Positions 32,417 to 41,706 of a DNA stretch of 64,000 bases are shown in pieces. The stretch is from assembly GCF_033898525.1 (NCBI RefSeq), contig NZ_JAXAFJ010000001.1, positions 186,001 to 250,000 of the forward strand, written 5' to 3'. The DNA is from Flaviflagellibacter rhizophilus. GTDB lineage: Bacteria; Pseudomonadota; Alphaproteobacteria; Rhizobiales; Methylopilaceae. Position 1 is the first letter of the stretch. Each line of letters starts with the position of its first letter. The notes beneath the pieces were generated by a model, which was not told where the DNA came from, did no database searches, and was given only the letters and a program-made list of their open reading frames with translations. The position numbers and the translations under genes were made by a program.

Positions 32417-35400
32417 AGCCGCTCTTCGCCAGCGAGATCACCAAGGAACGCCAGCTCCTTGCCGCCGACCCGACGGCCTCGGCCTGGGTGTCGGCCAATG
32501 CCGGCTCCGGCAAGACCACCGTCCTGTCCAACCGCGTCATCCGGCTGCTGCTGTCCGGTGTCGAGCCGTCGCGCATCCTGTGCCTGACCTTCACCAAGGC
32601 CGCGGCGGCGAACATGTCGAACCGCGTGTTCAGCAGGCTTTCGGCCTGGGCGACGCTGCCGGATGCGGAACTGGACAAGGCGCTGGACGGCCTGGGCGCC
32701 GGGCCTGCGAACGCGGTGCTGCGCGCGCGCGCGCGGCGGCTGTTCGCACGGGCGCTGGAAACGCCGGGCGGGCTGAAGGTGCTGACCATCCACGCCTTCT
32801 GCGAGCGCGTGCTGCACGGCTTCCCGTTCGAGGCGCGGGTGCCGGCGTCCTTCACAGTGCTGGACGACCGCCAGCGTGAGGAGCTTGTGGCCGCCGCCCG
32901 CGCGGAGGTCCTGGCCCTTGCCGCCGACGGCAGCAGCAATGCCGTGGCCGGTGCGCTGGGCGCGCTTCTCACGGAAGCCGGCGACGGTACCATCGACAGG
33001 GCGCTCGGCGAGATGCTGCGCCGGGGCGAGCAGGTGGCCGCACTGATGCGTCAGGATGGCGCCGACACCTCTGCCCGCACGGCGAACCGCATCGCGGCCG
33101 CGCTTGGTCTCATGCCCGGGGAGACGGTGGAGAGCATCAATGCCGAGATCGTGGACGAGCAGGCGGCCGTCGCCCGCTGGCCCGACCTCCTCGGCTGGCT
33201 GCGCAGCGGCACGGCGAACGACCACAAGCTTGCCGACTGCATCGAGGAGGCGCGCGCTGCGGCATCCCCTCACGGGCGGCGGACCGCCTATCTGAGCCTG
33301 TGCCTGACCAAGAAGCTGGAGCCCCGCTCCGACAAGCAGTTCGTGACCAAGAAGCTGCGCGATGCGCGGCCGGACCTCTACGAGTTCCTGCTGGAGGAAC
33401 GCGAGCGGCTCGCGGCACTGATCACGCGCCGCCGCGCCGCCGCCACTGGCGAGCGCAGCATGGCGCTGCTCACCATCGCCGATGCCGTGTGGTCGCGCTA
33501 CGCCGTTGAGAAGGCGCGGCGTGGGGCACTGGACTTCACGGACCTCATCACCGCGACGCGCGCGCTGATCCGCGACACGGGCGCTGCCTGGGTGCACTTC
33601 AAGCTGGACCAGGGCATCGATCACATCCTCGTGGACGAGGCGCAGGACACCTCGCCCGAGCAATGGGAGATCATCGCCGGGCTGGCCGCGGAGTTCACCG
33701 CGGGCGAAGGTGCGCGCACCCAGAGCCGCACAGTCTTCGCGGTGGGCGACGAGAAGCAGTCCATCTTCAGCTTCCAGGGCGCGGCGCCGGCCGAGTTCGA
33801 CCGCTGGCGGCGCACCTACACGCAGATGCACGTGGAGGCCGGGCTGGTCTTCCATCCCCTGCCTCTCACGCAGAGCTTCCGGTCTGCTTCCGCCGTGCTT
33901 GAGGCCGTCGACCAGACCTTTGCCGCGCCTGAGGCCCATGCCGGCCTGTCCTCGGAGGCCGTGGGCACGGCGCATGACACGGCGCGCACCGGGGCGCCCG
34001 GCCGCGTGGAGGTCTGGCCGCTGATCGAGCCGGCCGACAAGGGCGACGAGGAAAAGCCCTGGAACGCACCGCTCGATGCGGTGGCGGAGAGGAGTCCGGT
34101 GGTGCAGCTTGCGGGGCGCATCGCCGGGGCCGTGAAAGGATGGACCCGCGGCGAGGATGTGCTGGGCCCCTGCCCCGCCGTGCCGGAAGGCGAAATCCTG
34201 ATATTGGTGCGCAATCGCGGGCCGCTCTTCGAAGCGGTCTTGCGCGAGCTGAAGAACGCCGATGTGCGCGTGGCGGGCGCGGACCGGCTGGTTCTCGGCG
34301 GCCACATTGCGGTGCTGGACCTTCTGGCGCTGGCCGATGTGCTGGTGCAGCCGGCGGACGATCTTGCGCTGGCCGGCGTGCTGAAGAGCCCGCTCTTCGG
34401 CTTCGACGACGACGATCTGATGCGCCTCGCGCCGAAGCGCGCGGGTGGTCTTCGGTCGGCCCTGCGGAACTCGCCAGAAGCGGCGTTCGTGGAAGCGGAC
34501 CGGACCTTGTCGCGCTGGGCCGCGACGGCGGCGCGGCAGCGCCCGTTCGATTTCTACGCAGGCGTGCTGAGCCATGGCGGCGGACGGCGCGCGTTCCGCT
34601 CGCGGCTGGGCGCGGAAGTGGATGACGTGCTGGACGAGTTCCTGCGCCTCGCCATTACCTATGGAGAGAGCGAGACGCCGAGCCTGTTCGGCTTCGCGGC
34701 CTGGATGCGGGCAGCACCCGCCGAGATCAAGCGCGACCTCGAGACCGGTGGCTCGGAAGTGCGCGTGATGACGGTGCACGGCGCCAAGGGGCTCGAGGCC
34801 CGACTGGTGGTGCTCGCGGATTTCGGCTGTCCCCGGCAGGGCAGCAAGGCCCCCGTCATCTACGGCGTGGACGAACCCGGCCGCCGCGAAGGCGAGGCCG
34901 AGCTCCTGCTGTGGTCGCCCAAGAAGGACGACGATCCGCCGCCGCTGACGGCTGCCCGGCTGGCCGAAACCGCCGAGGACGAAGGAGAGCACCGCCGCCT
35001 CCTCTATGTGGCCCTGACACGTGCGGAGGATCGCCTGGTCATTGCCGGCCATGTGGGGCAACGCACCAAGCGGGACGGCTCCTGGTACGGGCTGGTGGCC
35101 GGTGCGCTGGACCAGCCTTTCGGCACCCGGCATCACGTGGGGGCATTCGGCGGCGAAATGGTCGTCTACAGCACGGGAGACGCGGTGCAGGCGGAGGCAA
35201 GTGCGCCCGCCGTGCCCCTCTCCCCGGACCTGCCCGTCTGGCTGCGTGCGCCTGCGCGGGCTGAGGCCCCGGCGGCCGTGCGGCTGGCTCCCTCCCGCGC
35301 GCTGCCGCATGTGCCGTCCACTCCGGGCGAAGCCGGCGGCATGGAACGCGGGCGCCTCCTGCACCGTCTGCTGGAGGAATTGCCGCGCCTCCCGCCGGAG

Positions 35401-35862
35401 ACGCGCGGAACGGCGGCTGCGCGCTATCTTGCTCGCAGGGCTCCCGGTCTGTCGGCTGTCGAGCAGGCCGACATCGCCCGCGAGGCGGTGGACATCACCT
35501 TGCAGCCCCATCTGGCCGCGCTGCTCGGACCGTCCGCCCGCGCCGAGGTGCCGCTGACGGGCGAGCTCTCGCGGGCGGATGGCACGTCCTTGCTCGTCGC
35601 CGGGCGGGTGGACCGCCTGCTGGTGGAAGAGGATCGCGTCCTGCTGGTCGATTTCAAGAGCGAGCGCGCGGTGCCCGCACGCGTGCCCGATCACTACGTG
35701 GCGCAGTTGGCCCTCTACGGCGCGGTACTGCGCGAGCTGTTCACCGGGCGCCGGGTGGAATGCGCCGTGCTCTGGACCAGCACCGGAGAACTGGCCGTGG
35801 TTGGCGAGGCCCAGTTGAATGCAATGCTGGCCCGCATCCTGGCCCTGCCGCCCCTTCCTTGA
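32413..35862 (+). CDS. addA: AddA helicase-nuclease subunit
   Basis: This 1149-residue UvrD-type helicase begins MKPLFASEITKERQLLAADP and has Walker A ANAGSGKTTVLSNRV, LTFTKAAAANM (motif Ia), ILVDEAQDTSPEQW (motif II), FAVGDEKQSIFSFQGA (motif III), MTVHGAKGLEARLVV (motif V) and LLYVALTRAEDRL (motif VI), then a RecB-like nuclease with VLLVDFKSERAVP. Length and layout are those of AddA. It forms the 3'-5' motor and one nuclease of the AddAB heterodimer. The last gene of the overlapping run, it is followed by trxA after 79 bases. Confidence 0.96.
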   Translation: MKPLFASEITKERQLLAADPTASAWVSANAGSGKTTVLSNRVIRLLLSGVEPSRILCLTFTKAAAANMSNRVFSRLSAWATLPDAELDKALDGLGAGPANAVLRARARRLFARALETPGGLKVLTIHAFCERVLHGFPFEARVPASFTVLDDRQREELVAAARAEVLALAADGSSNAVAGALGALLTEAGDGTIDRALGEMLRRGEQVAALMRQDGADTSARTANRIAAALGLMPGETVESINAEIVDEQAAVARWPDLLGWLRSGTANDHKLADCIEEARAAASPHGRRTAYLSLCLTKKLEPRSDKQFVTKKLRDARPDLYEFLLEERERLAALITRRRAAATGERSMALLTIADAVWSRYAVEKARRGALDFTDLITATRALIRDTGAAWVHFKLDQGIDHILVDEAQDTSPEQWEIIAGLAAEFTAGEGARTQSRTVFAVGDEKQSIFSFQGAAPAEFDRWRRTYTQMHVEAGLVFHPLPLTQSFRSASAVLEAVDQTFAAPEAHAGLSSEAVGTAHDTARTGAPGRVEVWPLIEPADKGDEEKPWNAPLDAVAERSPVVQLAGRIAGAVKGWTRGEDVLGPCPAVPEGEILILVRNRGPLFEAVLRELKNADVRVAGADRLVLGGHIAVLDLLALADVLVQPADDLALAGVLKSPLFGFDDDDLMRLAPKRAGGLRSALRNSPEAAFVEADRTLSRWAATAARQRPFDFYAGVLSHGGGRRAFRSRLGAEVDDVLDEFLRLAITYGESETPSLFGFAAWMRAAPAEIKRDLETGGSEVRVMTVHGAKGLEARLVVLADFGCPRQGSKAPVIYGVDEPGRREGEAELLLWSPKKDDDPPPLTAARLAETAEDEGEHRRLLYVALTRAEDRLVIAGHVGQRTKRDGSWYGLVAGALDQPFGTRHHVGAFGGEMVVYSTGDAVQAEASAPAVPLSPDLPVWLRAPARAEAPAAVRLAPSRALPHVPSTPGEAGGMERGRLLHRLLEELPRLPPETRGTAAARYLARRAPGLSAVEQADIAREAVDITLQPHLAALLGPSARAEVPLTGELSRADGTSLLVAGRVDRLLVEEDRVLLVDFKSERAVPARVPDHYVAQLALYGAVLRELFTGRRVECAVLWTSTGELAVVGEAQLNAMLARILALPPLP

Positions 35863-35941
35863 CGCTTTCGGGAAGGGTTCCTACGTTCCCGTCAACGCCG
35901 CCGGCCGCGCCCGGCCACTCTGATTCGAGGTATATGCAATC

Positions 35942-36262
35942 ATGGCCACCGTGAAGATCACCGATTCCAGCTTCGCCGATGACGTGCTGAAGTCCGACAC
36001 CCCCGTCGTCGTCGACTTCTGGGCGGAATGGTGTGGCCCGTGCCGCATGATCGGCCCGGCGCTGGAAGAGATTTCCACCGAACTCGCCGGCAAGGTGAAG
36101 GTGGTGAAGCTGAACATCGACGAAAACCCGGCAACCGCCGCACAGTTCGGCGTTCGCTCGATCCCGACTCTGCTGATGTTCAAGGACGGCCAGCAGGTTT
36201 CGAACCATGTCGGCGCCGCACCGAAGTCGAAGCTGTCGCAGTGGATCGAAGGCGCGATCTGA
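35942..36262 (+). CDS. trxA: Thioredoxin
   Basis: The 106-residue protein has the redox site VDFWAEWCGPCRMIGPALEE with the CGPC pair, the cis-proline segment RSIPTLLMFKDG, and full thioredoxin-1 length. It reduces disulfides in the cytoplasm, including those of sulfate and ribonucleotide reduction enzymes. GAGG lies about 14 bases upstream of the ATG. A strong hairpin follows. Its place directly after addA is conserved in many Rhizobiales. Confidence 0.97.
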   Translation: MATVKITDSSFADDVLKSDTPVVVDFWAEWCGPCRMIGPALEEISTELAGKVKVVKLNIDENPATAAQFGVRSIPTLLMFKDGQQVSNHVGAAPKSKLSQWIEGAI

Positions 36263-36283
36263 TCGCCCGGAACTCGCAGGAAA

Positions 36284-36308
36284 AAGCCCCCTCACGGGGG
36301 CTTCTTTC
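36284..36308. terminator. Terminator shared by trxA and folC
   Basis: AAGCCCCC-TCAC-GGGGGCTT is an eight-pair perfect stem followed on the plus strand by CTTTCATT, with an A run on the other side (36281-36285). It sits 21 bases after trxA and just outside the folC stop, so it can act in both directions. Confidence 0.85.
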
Positions 36309-37617
36309 ATTCCGGCGGCGTGCCGTTTGCGGCCAGCACCTCGCCCGCAAGGTACAGTGATCCCGTGATGAGCACGCGAGGCGGCAAGTTGTCGTCTTCC
36401 AACTCGACCGCCCGCAGCGCCTCTTCGAGGCTGGCATAGGGCAGTGCCGGCAATCCGGCGTAATCGGCCGAAGCTGCCACCTCTTCCGCCGGCAGGCTGT
36501 TCTCGCTGCCGGCGATCGGTACCGCCAGCACAGTCGAAGCCAAGCCGCTGAAAGGCTCGAAGAAGCCTTCCGAATCCTTGGTGTTCAGCATGCCGGCTAT
36601 CAGGACCAGGGGACGTGCGACACGTTCTTCCAGTTCCGCCATGGTGGATGCGACGACGCGGCCGCCATCGGGATTGTGGCCCCCGTCCAGCCAGAGCTCA
36701 GATCCTTCCGGCAGCAGGTCCAGGAGCGTGCCGGTGGTGAGGCGCTGAAGGCGCGCGGGCCATTGCACGGTCTGCAGTCCTGTCTCGATGTCGGACGCGG
36801 AGATGCCGAGATCCGGCAGCGCGCGGAGGGTCGCGATGGCCGCGCCGGCATTTTCATGCTGGTGACGACCGGCGAGACGCGGCAGCGGCAGATCGAGCAG
36901 CCCATTCTCGTCTTCGAAGACGAAGCGCCCCCGCTCTTCCCGCGCCTGCCAGTCCTGCCCCGAGATCAGCAACGGTGCGCGCACGCGGGCGGCGCAGACC
37001 TCGAGGACGTCGCGGACCGCGTCGCCCTGCGCCGAGATGACGGCAGGCACGCCGCGCTTCATCACGCCGGCCTTCTCGATGGCGATCTGCTCCACGGTGT
37101 CGCCGAGGAAGCCGGTATGGTCAATCGAGATAGAGGTGATCACCGAGGCCAGGGGCTTGTCGATGACATTCGTCGCGTCGAGCCTGCCACCGAGACCGAC
37201 TTCAAGCAGCAGCACATCCGCCGGCACACGGGCGAACAGCAGGAACGCCGCAGCGGTGGTGATCTCGAACTGCGTGATGGCGGCGCCGTCATTGATGCGC
37301 TCCACCTCTTCCAGCGCGGAGACGAGCGTCTCCTCCTCCACGAGCGTGCCCGCAAGGCGGATCCGCTCGTGAAACCGCACGAGATGCGGCGAGGTGTAGA
37401 CGTGGACGCGCTTTCCGGCTGCTTCCAGCATGGCGCGCAGGAACGCGACCGTGGAGCCCTTGCCGTTCGTGCCCGCGACATGGATGACCGGAGGCACCTG
37501 CCGCTCTGGATGGCCCAGGCGCTCCAGAAGATCGGTCATGCGTCCGAGGGACAGGTCGATGCGGCGCGGATGCAACGCCACCAACCGGTCGAGGATGGCG
37601 CTGCTCTCGGTGCCCAT
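36307..37617 (-). CDS. folC: Bifunctional folylpolyglutamate/dihydrofolate synthase
   Basis: FolC adds glutamate to dihydropteroate and folates. The 436-residue protein has the ATP-binding VIHVAGTNGKGSTVAFLRAM, SPHLVRFHERIR (substrate loop), LEVGLGGRLDATN and SISIDHTGFLGDTVEQIA. The ATG at 37617 begins MGTESSAILDRLVALHPRRI; the frame is open further upstream but that would run into accD. It lies 19 bases after accD on the same strand, the usual accD-folC order of alphaproteobacteria. Confidence 0.95.
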   Translation of the reverse strand: MGTESSAILDRLVALHPRRIDLSLGRMTDLLERLGHPERQVPPVIHVAGTNGKGSTVAFLRAMLEAAGKRVHVYTSPHLVRFHERIRLAGTLVEEETLVSALEEVERINDGAAITQFEITTAAAFLLFARVPADVLLLEVGLGGRLDATNVIDKPLASVITSISIDHTGFLGDTVEQIAIEKAGVMKRGVPAVISAQGDAVRDVLEVCAARVRAPLLISGQDWQAREERGRFVFEDENGLLDLPLPRLAGRHQHENAGAAIATLRALPDLGISASDIETGLQTVQWPARLQRLTTGTLLDLLPEGSELWLDGGHNPDGGRVVASTMAELEERVARPLVLIAGMLNTKDSEGFFEPFSGLASTVLAVPIAGSENSLPAEEVAASADYAGLPALPYASLEEALRAVELEDDNLPPRVLITGSLYLAGEVLAANGTPPE

Positions 37618-37636
37618 CAGTCCAGACGCCCGTCGA

Positions 37637-38557
37637 TCACTCGGCGGCCGCGGCTTCCACCGGCTGCACGTCGAGCGGGGTGATGATGGGCTCCGCCATC
37701 GCCACCGCCGGGGACTTGGTGAGGATGCGGCACAGGCGGCTGAGGGTGCTGCGGAGGTGATGGCGGTGCACCACCATGTCCACCATGCCGTGCTCCTTGA
37801 GGTACTCGGCGCGCTGGAAGCCTTCCGGCAGCTTTTCGCGGATGGTCTGCTCGATGACGCGCGGACCGGCGAAACCGATGAGGGCGCCGGGCTCCGCGAT
37901 GTGGAAATCGCCAAGCATGGCGTAGGACGCCGTGACGCCGCCGGTGGTGGGGTTGGTCAGCACCACGATGTAGGGCAGCCGCGCCTCGCGCAGCATCTGC
38001 ACGCCCACGGTGACGCGCGGCATCTGCATCAGGGACAGGATGCCCTCCTGCATGCGCGCGCCGCCGGAGGCCGCAAACAGGATGAAGGGCGCCTCACGGC
38101 GCACGGCTTCCTCGAGGCCCGCGATGAGGGCTTCGCCGGCAGCCATGCCGAGAGAGCCGCCCATGAAGTCGAAGTCCTGGACGGCCACGACGACCTGCAG
38201 GCCTTCCAGCTCACCGGCGCCGACACGCACCGCGTCCTGCATGGACGTCTTGGCGCGGGCATCCTTCAGGCGGTCGACGTAACGCTTCTCGTCGCGGAAC
38301 TTCAGCGGGTCCACGGCCACGTCGCGGAAGTGGATCTCCTCCCACTCGCCGTCGTCGAACACGCTCTTCAGCCGCTGATCGGCCTTCATGCGCATGTGGT
38401 ATTCGGAGCCGGGAATGACCCAGAGATTGGCCTCCACGTCCTTGTGGAAGACGAGCTGGCCGCTGTCCGGGCACTTGATCCAGAGGTTCTCGGGCACCTC
38501 GCGGCGGCCCAGGAAGCCCTTTATGCGCGGGCGGACGACATTGGTGATCCAGTTCAT
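37637..38557 (-). CDS. accD: Acetyl-CoA carboxylase carboxyltransferase subunit beta
   Basis: AccD with AccA transfers the carboxyl group from carboxybiotin to acetyl-CoA, the first step of fatty acid synthesis. The 306-residue protein has the crotonase-like core with FMGGSLGMAAGEAL, FAASGGARMQEGILSLMQM and ALIGFAGPRVIEQTIREKLP. The N-terminal zinc ribbon has lost its ligands: of the four cysteines only C29 remains (KCPDSGQLVF, then WVIPGSEYH). This degeneration occurs in alphaproteobacterial AccD generally, as I recall, so it is a lineage trait. It is followed by folC and preceded by trpA. Confidence 0.95.
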   Translation of the reverse strand: MNWITNVVRPRIKGFLGRREVPENLWIKCPDSGQLVFHKDVEANLWVIPGSEYHMRMKADQRLKSVFDDGEWEEIHFRDVAVDPLKFRDEKRYVDRLKDARAKTSMQDAVRVGAGELEGLQVVVAVQDFDFMGGSLGMAAGEALIAGLEEAVRREAPFILFAASGGARMQEGILSLMQMPRVTVGVQMLREARLPYIVVLTNPTTGGVTASYAMLGDFHIAEPGALIGFAGPRVIEQTIREKLPEGFQRAEYLKEHGMVDMVVHRHHLRSTLSRLCRILTKSPAVAMAEPIITPLDVQPVEAAAAE

Positions 38558-38576
38558 TGCGGGCGCTCCCTAGACG

Positions 38577-39416
38577 CTATTCGGCGGCGGCGGCGCGGGC
38601 CGCTCTGATGCCAGCCGATAGCGAACGCACGATGTCGGTAACGGCGGAGACTGTCTTTTCCGTGGCGCGTCCATCAACCAGGCTGGTGCGCACCGTATCG
38701 ACCAATGCCGAGCCGACCACGACGCCATCGGCATTGCGGGCGACCGCTTCCGCATGGGCGGCGGTCTTGACGCCGAAGCCGACCGCAACCGGCAGGTCGG
38801 TGTGGCTCTTGATGCGCGACACGGCGCGGCCAACCGCGTTGAAATCGGGCGCAGCCCCGCCGGTAATGCCGGTGACGGAGACGTAGTAGACGAAGCCGGA
38901 CGTGTTGCGCAGCACGACGGGAAGCCGGGCCTCGTCCGTGGTGGGCGTTGCCAGCCGGATGAAGTTGAGACCGGCTGCGAGCGCCGGCAGGCAGAGCTCC
39001 GGGTCTTCCTCCGGCGGCAGGTCCACGACGATGAGGCCATCGACACCGGCCGCAAGCGCTTCAGACAGGAACCGGTCGACGCCGTGGACATAGATGGGGT
39101 TGTAGTAGCCCATCAGCACGACGGGGGTGTCCGGATCGCCGGCGCGGAAGGCCCGCACCAGGTCGATCGTCTTGGCGAGGTCCTGCCCGGCGGCGAGCGC
39201 CCGGAGGCCGGCAGCCTGGATGGGCGCACCGTCGGCCATCGGATCCGTGAAGGGCATACCGAGCTCGATGACATCCGCCCCGGCTTCCGGAAGAGCCTTC
39301 AGGATGGCGAGCGATGTCGCCGGATCGGGATCGCCGGCCATGACGAAGGTGACGAGGGCCGCGCGGCCCTCGCTGCGGCAGGCCGCGAAGCGGCGGTCGA
39401 TGCGGGTCTGGCTCAC
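38577..39416 (-). CDS. trpA: Tryptophan synthase alpha subunit
   Basis: TrpA cleaves indole-3-glycerol phosphate and channels indole to TrpB. The 279-residue protein has VIELGMPFTDPMADGAPIQ with the catalytic Glu and Asp, the loop VDLPPEED and the phosphate-binding VAVGFGVKTAAHAEAV. Its start overlaps the end of trpB by four bases. The run trpF-trpB-trpA-accD-folC is the classical alphaproteobacterial order. Confidence 0.97.
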   Translation of the reverse strand: MSQTRIDRRFAACRSEGRAALVTFVMAGDPDPATSLAILKALPEAGADVIELGMPFTDPMADGAPIQAAGLRALAAGQDLAKTIDLVRAFRAGDPDTPVVLMGYYNPIYVHGVDRFLSEALAAGVDGLIVVDLPPEEDPELCLPALAAGLNFIRLATPTTDEARLPVVLRNTSGFVYYVSVTGITGGAAPDFNAVGRAVSRIKSHTDLPVAVGFGVKTAAHAEAVARNADGVVVGSALVDTVRTSLVDGRATEKTVSAVTDIVRSLSAGIRAARAAAAE

Positions 39417-40624
39417 AGGCTGGTTCCCAGGATCTCGGCCACCTGCGGCACGTCCTTGTCGCCCCGCCCGGAGAGGTTGACGACCATCAGATGGTCCTTC
39501 GACTTATTGGGCGCGAGGTCGGCCACCTTGGCCAGAGCATGCGCGGACTCGAGGGCGGGAATGATGCCTTCCAGCCGCGAGCACAGGCCGAAAGCTTCCA
39601 GCGCCTCCTCATCGGTGCAGGACAGGTACTGGACCCGGCCCACATCGTGCAGCCAGGAATGCTCGGGCCCGATGCCGGGATAATCGAGACCGGCCGAGAT
39701 GGAATGGCCTTCCTCGATCTGGCCGTCATCGTTCATCAGCAGATAGGTGCGGTTGCCGTGCAGGATGCCGGGCTTGCCGCCGGCGATGGAGGCCGCGTGC
39801 AGTCCGCTGAGGCCGTGACCGGCCGCTTCCACGCCGTAGATCTCCACCGAGGGATCGTCGAGGAAGGGATGGAACAGGCCCATGGCGTTGGAGCCGCCGC
39901 CCACGCAGGCGAGCAGGCTGTCCGGCAGGCGGCCTTCCATCTCCTCCATCTGCTGGCGCGTCTCGTGGCCGATGATCGACTGGAAGTCGCGCACCATGGC
40001 CGGATAGGGGTGCGGGCCCGCCACCGTGCCGATGCAGTAGAAGGTGTCGTGGACGTTGGCGACCCAGTCGCGCAGCGCCTCGTTGAGCGCGTCCTTCAGG
40101 GTCTTGGAGCCGGAGTGAACGGGGATGACCTCGGCGCCCAGCATCTTCATGCGGAACACGTTCGGCGCCTGACGGGCCACGTCGACCGCGCCCATATAAA
40201 CCACGCATTTCAGGCCGAAACGCGCGCACAGGGTGGCGGTGGCGACGCCGTGCTGTCCGGCGCCGGTCTCCGCGATGATGCGCTGCTTGCCCATGCGCCG
40301 CGCGAGCATGATCTGCCCCAGCACATTGTTCACCTTGTGGGAGCCGGTGTGATTCAGCTCCTCGCGCTTCAGGTAGATCTTGGCGCCGCCGAAATGCTCC
40401 GTCAGCCGCTCCGCGAAATAGAGCGGGCTGGGACGGCCCACATAGTGCGTCAGGTAGCCGTCCATCTCCTTTTGGAAGCTCGGGTCGTTGCGCGCATCCT
40501 CATAGGCTTGCTCGAGCTGCAGGATCAGCGGCATCAGGGTCTCGGCCACGAAGCGGCCGCCATAGATGCCGAAGCGCCCGGTCTCGTCCGGGCCGGTGCG
40601 GAAGGAATTCGGCTGCACGTTCAC
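39413..40624 (-). CDS. trpB: Tryptophan synthase beta subunit
   Basis: TrpB joins indole and serine to tryptophan with pyridoxal phosphate. The 403-residue protein has the cofactor lysine in LNHTGSHKVNNVLGQ, GAGQHGVATATLCA, and the phosphate loop VGGGSNAMGLFHPF, and begins MNVQPNSFRTGPDETGRFG. It overlaps trpF and trpA by four bases on either side, so the three are translationally coupled. Confidence 0.98.
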   Translation of the reverse strand: MNVQPNSFRTGPDETGRFGIYGGRFVAETLMPLILQLEQAYEDARNDPSFQKEMDGYLTHYVGRPSPLYFAERLTEHFGGAKIYLKREELNHTGSHKVNNVLGQIMLARRMGKQRIIAETGAGQHGVATATLCARFGLKCVVYMGAVDVARQAPNVFRMKMLGAEVIPVHSGSKTLKDALNEALRDWVANVHDTFYCIGTVAGPHPYPAMVRDFQSIIGHETRQQMEEMEGRLPDSLLACVGGGSNAMGLFHPFLDDPSVEIYGVEAAGHGLSGLHAASIAGGKPGILHGNRTYLLMNDDGQIEEGHSISAGLDYPGIGPEHSWLHDVGRVQYLSCTDEEALEAFGLCSRLEGIIPALESAHALAKVADLAPNKSKDHLMVVNLSGRGDKDVPQVAEILGTSL

Positions 40625-41289
40625 GACGACTGTTTCTCCTGCCGGGCATCGGCGCCGCGCACGGCCTGGATGAAGGCGCGGATAAGATCGGGGCTCTTCT
40701 CGCCGGGCGCGGTTTCCACGCCGGACGACACGTCGACGGCGCGCAAGCCGCTCACCTTGAGCGCATCCGGAACATTGTCCGCATTGAGCCCTCCGGAAAG
40801 CATGAAGCCGCCGCTCGGGTCAAGACCGCGCAGCAGCGTCCAGTCGAATGACCTGCCATGGCCGCCCGGGCGCGTGGCGTCCTTCGGTGGCTTGGCGTCG
40901 AACAGGATGCGCTCCGCCAGCGGCGCATAGTCGGCGAGCATTTCGAGATCGGACGCGTCGGAAACCGGCAGCGCCTTCCAGACCTCCACGCCCCGGGGCA
41001 AGCGGAACTCGCGGATCTGCTCAGGGGTCTCGCGGCCATGGAACTGCACCACGTCCGGGCGGACCTCCCTTATGATCTCTGCGAGAAGATCGTGCGAGGG
41101 ATCGACGACCAAGGCCACGACGCGTGCCCGGCCCCGTGCGATGTCCGCAAGCTGGGCCGCTTCCTCTACGGAGACGGCGCGCGGGCTGGGCGGAAAGAAG
41201 ACGAAGCCGACGTGATCCGCGCCCGCCGCAAGGGCGGCGTCAAGCGCATCCGCTGTCCGGATGCCGCAGATCTTGATCTCGGTGGCCAT
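40621..41289 (-). CDS. trpF: Phosphoribosylanthranilate isomerase
   Basis: TrpF converts phosphoribosylanthranilate to the ribulose form. The 222-residue barrel starts MATEIKICGIRTADALDAAL with the catalytic cysteine in KICGI, and has VQFHGRETPEQIREF, the catalytic Asp in ILFDAKPPKD and the phosphate-binding LSGGLNADNVPDAL. The ATG at 41289 has no good Shine-Dalgarno; instead a near-perfect 18-base palindrome lies two bases upstream. It heads the trpFBA run. Confidence 0.96.
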   Translation of the reverse strand: MATEIKICGIRTADALDAALAAGADHVGFVFFPPSPRAVSVEEAAQLADIARGRARVVALVVDPSHDLLAEIIREVRPDVVQFHGRETPEQIREFRLPRGVEVWKALPVSDASDLEMLADYAPLAERILFDAKPPKDATRPGGHGRSFDWTLLRGLDPSGGFMLSGGLNADNVPDALKVSGLRAVDVSSGVETAPGEKSPDLIRAFIQAVRGADARQEKQSS

Positions 41290-41290
41290 G

Positions 41291-41308
41291 GTGGATCAAT
41301 TGGTCCAC
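41291..41308 (-). promoter_or_regulatory. Near-perfect palindrome at the trpF start
   Basis: GTGGATCAATTGGTCCAC is palindromic except for one mismatched pair. It begins two bases before the trpF start codon, where a ribosome site would be expected. The form resembles operators of GntR-type regulators; no regulator gene is nearby, so the role is a guess. Confidence 0.35.
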
Positions 41309-41351
41309 ACGCGGCGGATTGCAACCCGCCAGCACGCCGCACTCCACTGCT

Positions 41352-41693
41352 TCAGCGTGCCTGATCGCCGTATGGCACGGGAAGCGTGGAGACCGGCACC
41401 TGTGCGCGGAGCCGCGCCGCCTCTTCCTCAAGCCGCCGAACCTCGTATTTCCGGTCCCGCGCCTCGCGACGGTAGCGGCCCTGGCTGATCCAGTCGGCCA
41501 GGCTGCCGATGATGAGGCCGAGCGCGATGGCCGCCACGATCACCACGAACAGCGGCAGCTGGATGGAATAGGCCGAAACCTCGGGCGAGAACGGGTCGAG
41601 CGACAGGGTCACCGGGGCGCGGTTGGCCAGTGCCAGCAGGATGAGGAGCGCCGCGACGGGCAGCACCAGTATGAGGGTCAGCAGGTTGCGCAT
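41352..41693 (-). CDS. lapA: LapA-domain membrane protein (DUF1049)
   Basis: The 113-residue protein has two membrane helices (LLTLILVLPVAALLILLALA and LPLFVVIVAAIALGLIIGSL) joined by the short segment ANRAPVTLSLDPFSPE, followed by a cytoplasmic coiled coil (RREARDRKYEVRRLEEEAAR). This is the LapA layout; in E. coli LapA helps LapB control lipopolysaccharide synthesis. It follows ihfB closely (13 bases), as in many proteobacteria. Confidence 0.85.
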   Translation of the reverse strand: MRNLLTLILVLPVAALLILLALANRAPVTLSLDPFSPEVSAYSIQLPLFVVIVAAIALGLIIGSLADWISQGRYRREARDRKYEVRRLEEEAARLRAQVPVSTLPVPYGDQAR

Positions 41694-41706
41694 GTCCGCG
41701 ACGTTC

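Noticed and set aside
32365..35694. Open frame of 1109 codons antisense to addA
   Set aside because: All addA helicase motifs lie on the other strand; the reverse frame is rich in His, Gln and Arg with no domain.
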